64,000 nt of DNA from an uncultured bacterium (lineage in GTDB: Bacteria > Planctomycetota > UBA1135 > GCA-002686595): the NCBI GenBank assembly GCA_937896235.1, contig CALBMX010000032.1:1-64000 (forward strand), in the 5' to 3' direction. The translations under genes were made by a program, and so were the position numbers. This document shows, in pieces, positions 53,326 through 62,313 of this stretch; within the stretch, counting starts at the first letter, position 1; each line of letters opens with the position of its first letter. A model generated the notes under the pieces. The model ran no database searches and was not told the origin of the DNA. It saw nothing but the letters and a program-made list of their open reading frames with translations.

Positions 53326-54410
53326 CCTCGGAAAAGACCCAGATCAAAACAGTAGCGCCCGAAAGCGCTCCAAAACGTGAAAACCAAGGCGAAGTGGAAC
53401 CTCTCCGCGTTCCTCCGCTTGATCTAAGTCCTGATCCTGCCGATCAAGACGACCCCAGCGAACCCAGTATGAGCAAGAATAAGTCCGACGACAATCAGAG
53501 CCGTTCTGAACCCAGCCCCGACCAAGTCGAAGATGGTGGGGAGAAGCGCGGACGCCTCTCGCGGCTTCGGTTCTCAAAGAAGCGCGACATGCCAGGTGGC
53601 CTTTGGCTGCGTTGTGAGTCGTGCTCGAAGACCATCTACCGAAAGGACCTAGACGATAAGGTTCGCGTATGTCCGGCATGTAGCTTCCACTTCACGCTCC
53701 CTGGTAAGCAACGCGTCGCCTCTATTTTAGATGAGGGGACTTGGAAGGAGAGCTTCGGGAATATTGAGGCGCTCGATCGCTTGGAATTCGTCGAGAACGC
53801 TGCGTACTGCGACAAGATTGATCGCGCAGTTAAGCGCACTGGCCAGAAGGAGGCCTTCCTTGTAGGCACAGGTCGAGTTGAGGGACGAGAGATCGTCCTC
53901 GGCGTCTTGGACTTCTCGTTCATGGGGGGCTCCATGGGGGAAGTTGTGGGTGAAAAGATCTCTCTCGCGATCGAGATTGCCGAAGAGCGAAACTTACCTG
54001 TGGTTCTCTTCACAAGCTCTGGTGGGGCACGCATGCACGAGGGAGCCCTCTCCCTTATGCAAATGGCAAAAACCAGCGCATCGTTGGCTCGGTTTAACAA
54101 GCGCGGCGGTTTTTCGATCTGCGTGATGACTCACCCTACGACGGGTGGCGTGACCGCATCGTTTGCTTCGGTGTGTGACATTATTCTGGCTGAGCCCGGC
54201 GCGTTGATCGGCTTTGCTGGCCCTCGCGTTATCGCTACCACGATCAAGCAGGAGCTGCCGCCCGGTTTCCAGCGTGCCGAGTTCTTGATTCAGAAGGGAA
54301 TGCTTGACGCTATTGTTCCACGCAACGAAATGCGTCGACGTATTGCGAGTCTTGTCGATTTTGGGCAAGGCGCTCGCGCGGCAGCCAAGGCGAAGCGCGA
54401 GCTCATTTAG
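53322..54410 (+). CDS. accD: Acetyl-CoA carboxylase carboxyltransferase beta subunit
   Basis: A 362-residue subunit that, with AccA, carries carboxyl from biotin to acetyl-CoA. The zinc ribbon has Cys98, Cys101, Cys117 and Cys120, and the crotonase-like core has SSGGARMHEGALSLMQMAK and HPTTGGVTASFA. The first ~90 residues are acidic, disordered-looking and absent from usual AccD; a start at ATG 53469 would remove 49 of them. The ATG at 53322 overlaps the rpe stop. No accA is in the window. Confidence 0.95.
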   Translation: MTSEKTQIKTVAPESAPKRENQGEVEPLRVPPLDLSPDPADQDDPSEPSMSKNKSDDNQSRSEPSPDQVEDGGEKRGRLSRLRFSKKRDMPGGLWLRCESCSKTIYRKDLDDKVRVCPACSFHFTLPGKQRVASILDEGTWKESFGNIEALDRLEFVENAAYCDKIDRAVKRTGQKEAFLVGTGRVEGREIVLGVLDFSFMGGSMGEVVGEKISLAIEIAEERNLPVVLFTSSGGARMHEGALSLMQMAKTSASLARFNKRGGFSICVMTHPTTGGVTASFASVCDIILAEPGALIGFAGPRVIATTIKQELPPGFQRAEFLIQKGMLDAIVPRNEMRRRIASLVDFGQGARAAAKAKRELI

Positions 54411-54426
54411 GCGGAGCTTCCCAAAG

Positions 54427-54481
54427 CGAAACCAGGTTTGTGGTGCATCGAAGCGGCCACAAACCTGGTTTCGTTTTTTTT
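54427..54481 (+). terminator. Strong rho-independent terminator after accD
   Basis: A perfect 17-bp stem (54427-54443 with 54457-54473), a 13-base loop and eight Ts. It separates accD from the convergent methyltransferase gene. Confidence 0.95.
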
Positions 54482-54494
54482 CGGTCGCTTGTGA

Positions 54495-55742
54495 TTAGGC
54501 GGGGCGCTCGAAGTGCATCACCCACGAGTCGAATAGGCTTGCCAAGGAGTGTCCTGTAGCGCGATCTATAGCAGCAAGAGCCTTGTTCGCAATGAGAAGT
54601 GGAATGCCAAGCGCACCGCCGAGCTTCGTCTGTGAGACGTGCATCATCTCGGGGATTGGGTAGGTCAGCTGATACCCACTTGTGCGCTTCCAAATAAAAC
54701 CGTGCTCTTCGAGACGCTTTCTTGCGTACTCCGGAGTTTGCCCATTGAGCTCGCGAACGGGGAGTAGGGGGCGCGTACGGCGCCTCTTCAGGAACCCTCG
54801 CGAGTCGGGATAGATGTCTCCAATGACCAAGGTGCCGCCGGGTTTGACCGACATTACGAGCCCATCAAACCAGCTGTCGAAATCGGGGGAGAAGGAGAGG
54901 ACTCCCGATGAGATCACAACGTCGAAGGCCTCTTCGCCCTCAGAGGGAAAGGGGGGTGCCTCGCCAAATCCGGTTCTCCCGGTTGCGTTCGCTATGCCAT
55001 TTTCGCGGGCGTTCTCCTCGGAAATGCGAACCATCTCTGGGCTTGGATCGAAAAACGCGAGTCGTGGATTTTTCATCTTGAGGGCGGCCTCGATCCCAAC
55101 CCAGCCGGCTCCACACCCAAAGTCCAAGACACTTGCCCCGTCGGTTTTTGGGAGGTCAGCATAGACGGCCATGAAGCGGCGCATCCAGCGGAAGTGGGCA
55201 TATCCAGGACGGCCTGGTTCTCCATTCCAGCCGCTTGCGTTTTGGTCAAACTTTTCGACCGTGGCCGCAGGGGACATGATGTATTCGCGTGTGCGAAGTG
55301 CGAGCACGCAACCTTCTTGGCTCGCAGGCTGCTCCAAGGTGACACTACCGCCCATGCTACTCCTTTTGGTTTTGCCACCAGAGGTACGGTAGATCGCGAC
55401 CACGTGGAAGGTTGGCCATAATCGATTGCGCAGCTCGGCAAGCTGGGGATCGCTTGTAGTGGCCTTGGGAATGCTGACCAGGAGCAGGCCTTCAGCGGAC
55501 AGCTTGCCCAGCAAGAGTTCTGGGGCCGGAAGGGCGTCGGTGGGGGCCCGTAGCTCTAGGTGCACATCTCCCACGGAATCGGGAGCCAAATTGGGCTCGG
55601 AAATTGAGATCAGAGCTTCGGGGGAGGCCCCGAGATCTTGAAGAATTGCGCGCATAGGGGAAGAGTGGAGGTTGTGGAGACGGGAATAGTATCCCCCTAA
55701 AATGGGCGGACCGAGAATCGCCTTCGGAAAAACAGCACTCAA
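54495..55742 (-). CDS. SAM-dependent methyltransferase of unknown substrate
   Basis: A 415-residue protein with a class I methyltransferase domain starting near residue 200: SVLDFGCGAGWVGIEAALKMKNPRLAFFDPSP (SAM-binding site) and FDVVISSGVLSFSPD. The ~190-residue N-terminal part is related to no family I recognise. The C-terminal hydrophobic stretch (IPLLIANKALAAID) might be membrane-associated. The TTG start at 55742 is doubtful; ATG at 55655 would give 386 residues. It diverges from panB. Confidence 0.8.
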   Translation of the reverse strand: MSAVFPKAILGPPILGGYYSRLHNLHSSPMRAILQDLGASPEALISISEPNLAPDSVGDVHLELRAPTDALPAPELLLGKLSAEGLLLVSIPKATTSDPQLAELRNRLWPTFHVVAIYRTSGGKTKRSSMGGSVTLEQPASQEGCVLALRTREYIMSPAATVEKFDQNASGWNGEPGRPGYAHFRWMRRFMAVYADLPKTDGASVLDFGCGAGWVGIEAALKMKNPRLAFFDPSPEMVRISEENARENGIANATGRTGFGEAPPFPSEGEEAFDVVISSGVLSFSPDFDSWFDGLVMSVKPGGTLVIGDIYPDSRGFLKRRRTRPLLPVRELNGQTPEYARKRLEEHGFIWKRTSGYQLTYPIPEMMHVSQTKLGGALGIPLLIANKALAAIDRATGHSLASLFDSWVMHFERPA

Positions 55743-55799
55743 CCGACATTGCAGACGTACTCTGTGCCCAACTGAGCCCCCACAACGAAGGAAATATCC

Positions 55800-56642
55800 A
55801 TGTCCCTGACTCCTCCTGACAATCTTGGTAACCCCGGCACTGTTCCCGGAAAAGTCACTACGCAGTCATTAATTGACATGAAAGCAGAGGGGCGGAGAAT
55901 CTCCGCGCTAACCGCTTATGACTACTTGATGGCTCAGGCCTTGGACGAGTCCGGTATCGATGTGATCCTTGTGGGCGATTCTGCGGCCATGGTCATTCAG
56001 GGACGCAACACGACCGTTCCGGTAACCATGGAGCAGATGCTCTATCACAGCCAGGTGGTGGCGAAGGGCGTTCAGCGCGCTCTTGTCGTGGGGGATCTGC
56101 CCTTCTTGAGCTACCAGGTGAATTCGGACGAGGCGCTTCGGAATGCTGGCCGCATGGTGAAGGAAGCGCTGGTGGAGGCCGTCAAGGTTGAAGGCGGTCG
56201 CACGATTGCGCCAACCGTGAAGCGCTTAGTCGAAGTAGGCATTCCTGTTATGGGGCACCTGGGGCTGACCCCACAGTCGATTCACAAGTTCGGGACTTAT
56301 CGAGTTCGCGCCACGGAGCCTGACGAGGCGGAACAGCTGCGCGCCGATGCGCTCGCCCTCCAAGATGCAGGTGCCTTTGCGATTGTGATCGAGAAGGTCC
56401 CCGCAGAGCTCGCCACTGCAATCGCAGCCGAGTTAGAGGTCCCCATTATAGGGATTGGAGCTGGGGGGGGATGTGATGGTCAGATCCTGGTCTCCCACGA
56501 CATGCTTGGGCTTTATACCAAGTTCCACCCGCGCTTTGTCCGCCGCTATGCAGAGCTGGGGCAGGCTATGCGTGATGCTTTTGCTTCCTATATCAAGGAT
56601 GTGCAGGACGGCCAGTTCCCCGACGAGAACGAGTCGTACTAG
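55800..56642 (+). CDS. panB: 3-methyl-2-oxobutanoate hydroxymethyltransferase PanB
   Basis: A 280-residue enzyme that transfers a hydroxymethyl group from methylene-THF to ketoisovalerate, the first step of pantothenate synthesis. Conserved SALTAYDYLMAQALDESGIDVILVGDSA, GDLPFLSY, MGHLGLTPQS, IEKVPAELA and IGIGAGGGCDGQILV are present. Its folate donor is made by the FolD pathway. AAGGA precedes the ATG by 8 bp. The stop overlaps the stop of the convergent dehydrogenase gene within CTAG. No panC is nearby. Confidence 0.96.
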   Translation: MSLTPPDNLGNPGTVPGKVTTQSLIDMKAEGRRISALTAYDYLMAQALDESGIDVILVGDSAAMVIQGRNTTVPVTMEQMLYHSQVVAKGVQRALVVGDLPFLSYQVNSDEALRNAGRMVKEALVEAVKVEGGRTIAPTVKRLVEVGIPVMGHLGLTPQSIHKFGTYRVRATEPDEAEQLRADALALQDAGAFAIVIEKVPAELATAIAAELEVPIIGIGAGGGCDGQILVSHDMLGLYTKFHPRFVRRYAELGQAMRDAFASYIKDVQDGQFPDENESY

Positions 56643-57388
56643 CGGCGGTTTACGATGGTTGTCGAGGCCTGATCCGTTGGCCAAATGACCATCTCGCCAA
56701 TGTTCACGTGGCTGGGGCGCGTGACGATATAAAGAATCGCATCGGCGATGTCATTCGCATGCAGGGCGTCCAGGCCCTCATAGACGGCCTTTGCTTTTGC
56801 CTCGTCTCCACCAAAGCGCACAAGGCTAAAGTCGGTCTCGACCATCCCTGGATCAATGGTTGAAAAACGAAGCCCATGGCCCGCCGCGTCAATGCGCAGG
56901 GACTCGTAGAGCGCACGGACTGCGTGTTTGGTCATGCAGTAGACGCCGCCCCCTGGGTAGACCTGGCGGCTCGCAACACTTCCCAACATAAGAATGTCGC
57001 CGGAACCACGGGACTTCATTGCGGGGAGCATGGCCCGCAGGATGTGCAGGTATCCCTTAATATTGGTGTCGATCATGTCGTCGACTTCATCAACGGTATT
57101 AAGGAAGGCTGGACTTGTGCCGTGTGCCAATCCAGCATTCAGAACTAGGATGTCCGGAGTCAGGCCTCCGAGAGCCGCTTGCACTGCATCAGGGCTCTTG
57201 ACGTCTAGTGGGACTGCTCTTGCATCTCGGAGCTCGGCCGCAAGTTGATCCAGGCGCTCCTTGCGTCGAGCAACCAAAATGAGGCTCGCGCCGGCGGAAT
57301 CTAGCGCGCGGGCAGTTGCGGCGCCAATCCCAGCGGATGCACCAATAATGAGGGCTCTCTTGCCTTGGAGGGGAGTTGTGTTCGACAT
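56639..57388 (-). CDS. Short-chain dehydrogenase (YdfG-like)
   Basis: A 249-residue Rossmann oxidoreductase. NAD(P) motif GASAGIG, NAGLAHG, the catalytic Ser in LGSVASRQ and the YCMTK pair (Tyr and Lys) are complete; VARRKERLDQLA suits NADP preference because of the basic residues. The closest functional group seems to be the YdfG/3-hydroxy acid dehydrogenase type, but the substrate is unknown. ATG 57388 gives the usual N-terminus and follows GAGG; six more residues upstream are possible. Confidence 0.88.
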   Translation of the reverse strand: MSNTTPLQGKRALIIGASAGIGAATARALDSAGASLILVARRKERLDQLAAELRDARAVPLDVKSPDAVQAALGGLTPDILVLNAGLAHGTSPAFLNTVDEVDDMIDTNIKGYLHILRAMLPAMKSRGSGDILMLGSVASRQVYPGGGVYCMTKHAVRALYESLRIDAAGHGLRFSTIDPGMVETDFSLVRFGGDEAKAKAVYEGLDALHANDIADAILYIVTRPSHVNIGEMVIWPTDQASTTIVNRR

Positions 57389-57465
57389 CACCTCAGGATA
57401 AGGCATTGGAGGGCGGTCGACGAATCCTGTTCATGGGAATCCACGAAGTCCAATTCGCGGAAGAT

Positions 57466-57481
57466 CGGAGTCCGGACTCCG
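57466..57481. promoter_or_regulatory. Perfect 16-bp palindrome before cheA
   Basis: CGGAGTCCGGACTCCG is its own reverse complement and is flanked by the near-symmetric GAT/ATC bases. It lies just upstream of the candidate cheA promoter, where an operator would be expected. It also lies 80 bp upstream of the divergent dehydrogenase start. Confidence 0.5.
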
Positions 57482-57486
57482 GGATC

Positions 57487-57514
57487 TCAAGTGCTGTGGT
57501 TGCTAACCCGATAG
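57487..57514 (+). promoter_or_regulatory. Candidate sigma-28 (FliA) promoter for the che operon
   Basis: TCAA (57487-57490), a 16-bp spacer, then CCCGATAG (57507-57514) compares with TAAA-N15-GCCGATAA: three of four and six of eight bases match. Plausible for a chemotaxis operon, but unproven and off by one in spacing. Confidence 0.4.
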
Positions 57515-57581
57515 ATCCCAAACCTTACCGCCCCTCCAACCGGGCATCCCCTCAGCTGCCTCTACCGACCCCCGCCTACTT

Positions 57582-59891
57582 ATGAGTGACTTTGATGCAA
57601 TGGACGAGATCCTTCGGGAATTCCTCGTCGAGAGTTACGAGAACCTTGATTCTCTCGATACGGACCTAATTGTCCTTGAGAAAGATCCCCACTCTGAAGA
57701 GATTCTCGGGAAGGTGTTTCGAACGATTCACACGATTAAAGGCACCAGCGGAGTCCTCGGATTCGGGAAGCTTGAAAAGGTGACCCACGTTGGAGAGAAC
57801 TTGCTTTCGCGAATGCGCGATGGCGAGTTGACCTACGATGAAGGCATCGCAACCGGGCTGCTTCAGATGGTAGATGCGGTTCGCGAGATGTTGAACCTCA
57901 TCGAATCGGATGGAAGCGATGGCCAGGAGAGCTACGGAGCTTTGATCGCTATCCTTGAGTCGTTGCTCGACTCAGGAAGCGTATCTCCTCCTGAAGTAGA
58001 GGCTGCTCCCGAAGCCAGTGCTGCTCCCGAAGCCAGTGCTGCTCCCGAAGCTGAAATCTCTGAACCGGTTGAAGAGCCCGTGGCGGAGGTGGCACAGCCC
58101 GAATCTGATGACGATTCTGATGACGGATCTCTCGCGCTCGAGACATCGGATTCAGAGCCTGAGCTAGCTACCGTTGAAAGTAACGTGGGCACGCCGGGGC
58201 AGGTTGAGCCCCAAAGGGCGAAGAGCAGCCCGCTATCTGATAGCACTGTTCGTGTCGACGTTTGCCTTCTTGACCAATTGATGACCCAGGTCGGTGAGCT
58301 TGTGCTCGCGCGGAACCGGATCATGCAGTACGGCCAGCAGAGTGGTGACCCCGAGCTACAATCAACGATTCAAGGACTCAACTTGATCACTTCCGAACTG
58401 CAAGAAGAGGTCATGAAGACTCGCATGCAGCCCATCGGGAGTATCTGGAACAAGTTCCCTCGCGCTGTGCGTGACCTTTGCGTCGACATGGGCAAGAAGG
58501 TAAACCTCGTGATGGAGGGCCAAGAGACAGAGTTGGATCGAACCCTGATTGAGGCGATCAAAGATCCACTCATGCACGCACTGCGGAATTCGGTGGACCA
58601 CGGTGTTGAGTTGCCAGAGGCTCGACTGCGAGCGGGCAAGTCCTTTACAGGAACAGTCAGGCTAAAAGCCTATCACGAAGGTGGGCAGGTCACGATCGAA
58701 CTCAAGGATGACGGCGCCGGTATCGACCCAGTCAAGATCGGGCAGAAGTGCATCGAAAAGGGAATCTACACCAAAGAAGAGGTCCAACGCATGACCTCGA
58801 GAGAGCTCGTGAACTGCGTTTTTGCACCTGGATTTTCCACAGCTGCAAAGGTGACCAACGTCTCGGGTCGTGGAGTCGGTATGGATGTCGTCAAGACCAA
58901 CATCGAGAAAATCGGTGGCACCGTCGAGCTCAAGAGTAAGCAAGGCGAGTGGACCGAGCTTAAGATGAAGATTCCGCTCACGCTTGCAATCATTCCCGCA
59001 CTGGTGGTGAATCACAACGGGGGCCGCTATGCGATTCCGCAAGCTAGTCTGCTTGAGCTCTTGCGACTAGAAGGTGTACAAGCTGCTGGAAAGATCGAAC
59101 GCGTTCATGGCGCTCGCGTTTATCGACTTCGAGGTCGGTTGCTTCCCTTGATCCACCTCGGGGAGGTCCTGAATCAGGAGTCTTGCTTCTGGCCTGGCGA
59201 TGGAACAACAGAAGAGGAAGAGGGTCGCTCCTGGAACATCGTTGTGCTTCACGCCGACGACCAAACCTTCGGGCTTGTTGTGGACGGTATCAACGATACC
59301 GAAGAGATTGTTGTCAAGCCTCTTGGCAAGCAACTAAAGAACATTCCCGTCTTCTCGGGAGCAACGATCATGGGCGACGGAAATGTCGCATTGATCCTCG
59401 ACATTCTTGGCATTGGAAAGGTGTCTGACGTCTTTACACCTGAAGGCGCCCGGACTGATGTCAAAGCTGGCCAGCAAGCCGAGTCCGAGAAGCCTCATGG
59501 CTCCACCATGATTCTGGTCGAGATCGGGTCGGATGGCCGTATGGCCCTACCTTTGTCGAGTGTCAGTCGCCTTGAAGAGTTCAAAAGCGATCGCATCGAG
59601 CGAAGCGCAGGACGCGAAGTTATCCAATACCGAGGCAACATCATGCCACTCGTAAGACTTGCCAATCTCGTTGGTCGCCCGAGCGGCAACACCGAAGATT
59701 CGGAAATCATTCAAGTCGTAGTCAAGGGCGAGGGCAAGGAAGCTGTCGGCATCATTGTTGACCGCATCCTGGACATAACCGAAACCAATTATGACGACAA
59801 CAACGATCAAGGCGAGACGTCGATCGTTGTCGATGGTCGCGTCACGGAAATCGTAAGAACCTCAGACGTGCTGGCATCTGCCGGCTACTAG
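57582..59891 (+). CDS. cheA: Chemotaxis histidine kinase CheA, two CheW-like domains
   Basis: A 769-residue kinase. P1 HPt domain at 1-105 with phospho-His50 (RTIHTIKGTSG); an acidic Ala/Pro/Glu linker with EASAAP repeats (about 137-210); P3 dimer helices (about 225-290); P4 ATPase with NSVDHG, DDGAGID and GRGVGMDVV (about 290-465); and P5 CheW-like (about 470-620). A second CheW-like domain (about 640-769, LPLSSVSRLEEF ... QYRGNIMPLVRL) follows. A separate P2 is not obvious. First gene of the che operon. Confidence 0.95.
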   Translation: MSDFDAMDEILREFLVESYENLDSLDTDLIVLEKDPHSEEILGKVFRTIHTIKGTSGVLGFGKLEKVTHVGENLLSRMRDGELTYDEGIATGLLQMVDAVREMLNLIESDGSDGQESYGALIAILESLLDSGSVSPPEVEAAPEASAAPEASAAPEAEISEPVEEPVAEVAQPESDDDSDDGSLALETSDSEPELATVESNVGTPGQVEPQRAKSSPLSDSTVRVDVCLLDQLMTQVGELVLARNRIMQYGQQSGDPELQSTIQGLNLITSELQEEVMKTRMQPIGSIWNKFPRAVRDLCVDMGKKVNLVMEGQETELDRTLIEAIKDPLMHALRNSVDHGVELPEARLRAGKSFTGTVRLKAYHEGGQVTIELKDDGAGIDPVKIGQKCIEKGIYTKEEVQRMTSRELVNCVFAPGFSTAAKVTNVSGRGVGMDVVKTNIEKIGGTVELKSKQGEWTELKMKIPLTLAIIPALVVNHNGGRYAIPQASLLELLRLEGVQAAGKIERVHGARVYRLRGRLLPLIHLGEVLNQESCFWPGDGTTEEEEGRSWNIVVLHADDQTFGLVVDGINDTEEIVVKPLGKQLKNIPVFSGATIMGDGNVALILDILGIGKVSDVFTPEGARTDVKAGQQAESEKPHGSTMILVEIGSDGRMALPLSSVSRLEEFKSDRIERSAGREVIQYRGNIMPLVRLANLVGRPSGNTEDSEIIQVVVKGEGKEAVGIIVDRILDITETNYDDNNDQGETSIVVDGRVTEIVRTSDVLASAGY

Positions 59892-59909
59892 TCGCAACCC
59901 CTATTAGCT

Positions 59910-60350
59910 ATGAGTAATCAATACTGCACCTTCCGGATTTCAGACATGCTTTTTGGTGTCGACGTTCTGAAAGTCCAAGAGATCATCCAGTTCCAGGAAA
60001 TGACAGTGGTCCCACTTTCGGACACCGTCGTTAGAGGCTTGGTCAACCTACGAGGTCAGATCGTTACAGCTCTCGACCTTCATGTTCGCTTGGACATAGA
60101 CTCCAACGAAGACACGGACACCCGACCCATCAACATCGTCCTCTGCACTGAGGGTGGCGCCGTAAGTCTGCTTGTCGATTCGATCGGCGACGTTCTCACG
60201 GTGGAAGAAACGGCAGAGGAATCCCCACCGCCAAATCTGAATGCCAAAACGAGAGAGATACTCGTGAAGGTTTGCAAGCTTGAGGACGAGCTACTTCTTG
60301 TTCTCGATGCTGAAAAGACAGTTGAACTTGGACAATTGGCCAAGTTGTAA
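59910..60350 (+). CDS. cheW: Chemotaxis coupling protein CheW
   Basis: A 146-residue SH3-like coupling protein linking CheA to receptors. It opens YCTFRISDMLFGVDVLKVQEI, the conserved strand pattern, with LVNLRGQIVTALDLHVRL as the second block and LLVDSIGDVLTVEE as the third. Follows cheA by 18 bp. Confidence 0.95.
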   Translation: MSNQYCTFRISDMLFGVDVLKVQEIIQFQEMTVVPLSDTVVRGLVNLRGQIVTALDLHVRLDIDSNEDTDTRPINIVLCTEGGAVSLLVDSIGDVLTVEETAEESPPPNLNAKTREILVKVCKLEDELLLVLDAEKTVELGQLAKL

Positions 60351-60380
60351 GTTCGTTCCCAGCCCATAAGTAACAGGCAC

Positions 60381-60408
60381 TACCCACACCCATACCCACA
60401 CCCACACC
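60381..60408 (+). repeat. CA-rich 12-bp tandem repeat at the mcp translation start
   Basis: TACCCACACCCA occurs twice in a row (60381-60392, 60393-60404) and a partial CACC follows. It ends four bases before the ATG at 60412, occupying the place where a Shine-Dalgarno would be. Slippage here would change the leader length. Confidence 0.75.
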
Positions 60409-60411
60409 TCG

Positions 60412-61812
60412 ATGCAAACTCATCAATCTACCTTCTCCGGCCCCATGGCGACTCAACTGGGGCTCGAATCAGCCCTGAACAATGTCGGCACGAACATTCT
60501 CGTCGCCGATACCGAGTTCAATATCATCTACGCCAACCCGGCTTCCATGGAGACCCTTGTCGGTCTTGAATCAGAGCTGCAATCCAGCTTTGGTGTTGGT
60601 GCTGCTGACATTATGGGCGCGAGCATCCATACTTTCCACAAGAACGCTCAACGCGTTGAGCGGGTTCTCACTTCTCCGGCGGCGCTTCCCCACACGACGC
60701 GGTTCGGTTTTGGAAACACCCACCTAGAAGCATCGATCAACTCGATCAAAGATGAGGACGGCGTGGCGACTGCCTACATCGTTTCTTGGAAGGATGTAAG
60801 TGGCGAGATGGTCAAGGAAGCAGAGGTCGCTGCGGCCTCCGAACTTGCACGACAAACTGCAGAAACTCTGAGCAGTAAAGTCAATAGCATTCTCGCGGTC
60901 GTGGAGTCAGCAGCCGCTGGCAATTTGACGATGGAAATGTCTGTGACTGGTGAAGATCCGATCGGTCAACTTGGCGAGGGACTCACCCAACTCTTTGGAA
61001 ATCTGCGTCGTGACTTCCAGTCCCTTCAGCACACGAGTGGCTCTAACGCCAGTTCTTCTGAGGAGTTGAGCGCCACTGCAAGTGAGATGCTAAATACCGC
61101 ATCTGTAACAGCCGAGCAGGCTATGTCGGCATCAACGGCTGCTGAAACCGTCAGTGCCAACGTGCAGACCGTAGCGACAGGCTCAGAAGAGCTCAGTGCT
61201 AGTATCCGCGAGATCTCAACGAACACAGCCAATGCCGCGAGTGTTGCTGGAAGGGCCGTGACGGTTGCTAACGAGACAACCCTTAAAGTGCGCAAGCTCG
61301 GTGAGAGCAGTGCTGAAATCGGCCAGGTGGTCAAAGTGATTACATCGATTGCACAGCAGACTAACTTGCTTGCGCTGAACGCAACCATCGAAGCAGCCCG
61401 CGCCGGCGAGGCCGGAAAGGGCTTTGCTGTGGTAGCCAACGAGGTGAAAGAGCTCGCCAAGGAGACCGCCCAGGCAACCGAGGACATTAGTACTCGGATC
61501 AATAGCATCCAAGCCGATACAGAAGGCGCGGTAGAGGCCATCCGTCAGATCAGCGTCATCATTGACGAGATCAACGGCATCCAAAACACGATAGCCAGCG
61601 CTGTTGAAGAGCAAACGGCAACCGTGGGCGAGATCGCACGCAGTGTTCATGAGGCAGCTAGTGGTTCCGGTGAGATCGCCAAGAACATCAACGAGGTTGC
61701 TGGCGCAGCTCGAAGCACGCAGGACGGTGCCAAGAATACGCGCGAAGCTGCCGATGAGCTTGGCCGAATGGCTGCTGAAATGTCTGAACTGCTCCAGAAA
61801 TACACCATCTAG
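60412..61812 (+). CDS. Soluble PAS-type methyl-accepting chemotaxis protein
   Basis: A 466-residue receptor with no membrane helix. The N-terminal ~130 residues look like a PAS sensor ([33 protein letters not shown], later [13 protein letters not shown]). A long coiled coil follows, with the signalling tip [32 protein letters not shown] (split here by its hairpin) and [17 protein letters not shown] cytoplasmic receptor would sense an internal cue such as redox or energy state. Encoded between cheW and cheY, so it feeds this pathway. Confidence 0.92.
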   Translation: MQTHQSTFSGPMATQLGLESALNNVGTNILVADTEFNIIYANPASMETLVGLESELQSSFGVGAADIMGASIHTFHKNAQRVERVLTSPAALPHTTRFGFGNTHLEASINSIKDEDGVATAYIVSWKDVSGEMVKEAEVAAASELARQTAETLSSKVNSILAVVESAAAGNLTMEMSVTGEDPIGQLGEGLTQLFGNLRRDFQSLQHTSGSNASSSEELSATASEMLNTASVTAEQAMSASTAAETVSANVQTVATGSEELSASIREISTNTANAASVAGRAVTVANETTLKVRKLGESSAEIGQVVKVITSIAQQTNLLALNATIEAARAGEAGKGFAVVANEVKELAKETAQATEDISTRINSIQADTEGAVEAIRQISVIIDEINGIQNTIASAVEEQTATVGEIARSVHEAASGSGEIAKNINEVAGAARSTQDGAKNTREAADELGRMAAEMSELLQKYTI

Positions 61813-61825
61813 AGCCGAAAGTAGA

Positions 61826-61858
61826 GAGAGCCCAAGACCATCTCAGTCTTGGGCTCTC
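61826..61858 (+). terminator. Hairpin after mcp
   Basis: A 13-bp perfect stem (61826-61838 with 61846-61858) and a 7-base loop. The T-run is poor (CGTCT), so transcription into cheY may continue in part; it may set the ratio between mcp and the genes after it. Confidence 0.65.
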
Positions 61859-61928
61859 GTCTCCAACTCCCCCCCCCGAAAAAACGGACTCGAACTCGAA
61901 CAACCCTTCTTCCCACAGGGATGAGCTG

Positions 61929-62300
61929 ATGAAACGCGCACTTATTGTCGACGACTCAAGGACCATGCGAATGATCCTCACCAAATATCTTAGGGCCTTG
62001 GGTTTTGAGATAAAGCAAGCCGGCAATGGCCTCGAGGGGCTCAAGGCTCTAGAGGAGATGGAATGGGCCGATGTCGCATTGGTCGACTGGAACATGCCCG
62101 GAATGAATGGGATTGAGTTCGTTCACTCCGTTCGGGCCCAAGAGAAGTACAGCGAACTGCGCATCATGATGGTGACAAGTGAGACTGATGTGGAGCGCAT
62201 GCTGCAGGCTCTCGAGGCCGGCGCAGACGAATACGTCATGAAGCCCTTCACGCAAGAGATCATTCAAGACAAACTTTCACTCCTCGGTCTGGCAGCATAA
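61929..62300 (+). CDS. cheY: Response regulator CheY
   Basis: A 123-residue stand-alone receiver domain. Acidic pocket Asp8/Asp9, phospho-acceptor Asp53 (LVDWNMPGMNG), switch Thr in MMVTSET and Lys in MKPFT are all present. It is predicted to carry the CheA signal to the motor or another output. GAGCTG precedes the ATG. The 116-bp gap after mcp has a hairpin. Confidence 0.93.
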   Translation: MKRALIVDDSRTMRMILTKYLRALGFEIKQAGNGLEGLKALEEMEWADVALVDWNMPGMNGIEFVHSVRAQEKYSELRIMMVTSETDVERMLQALEAGADEYVMKPFTQEIIQDKLSLLGLAA

Positions 62301-62313
62301 AGGAGTCGAACAG

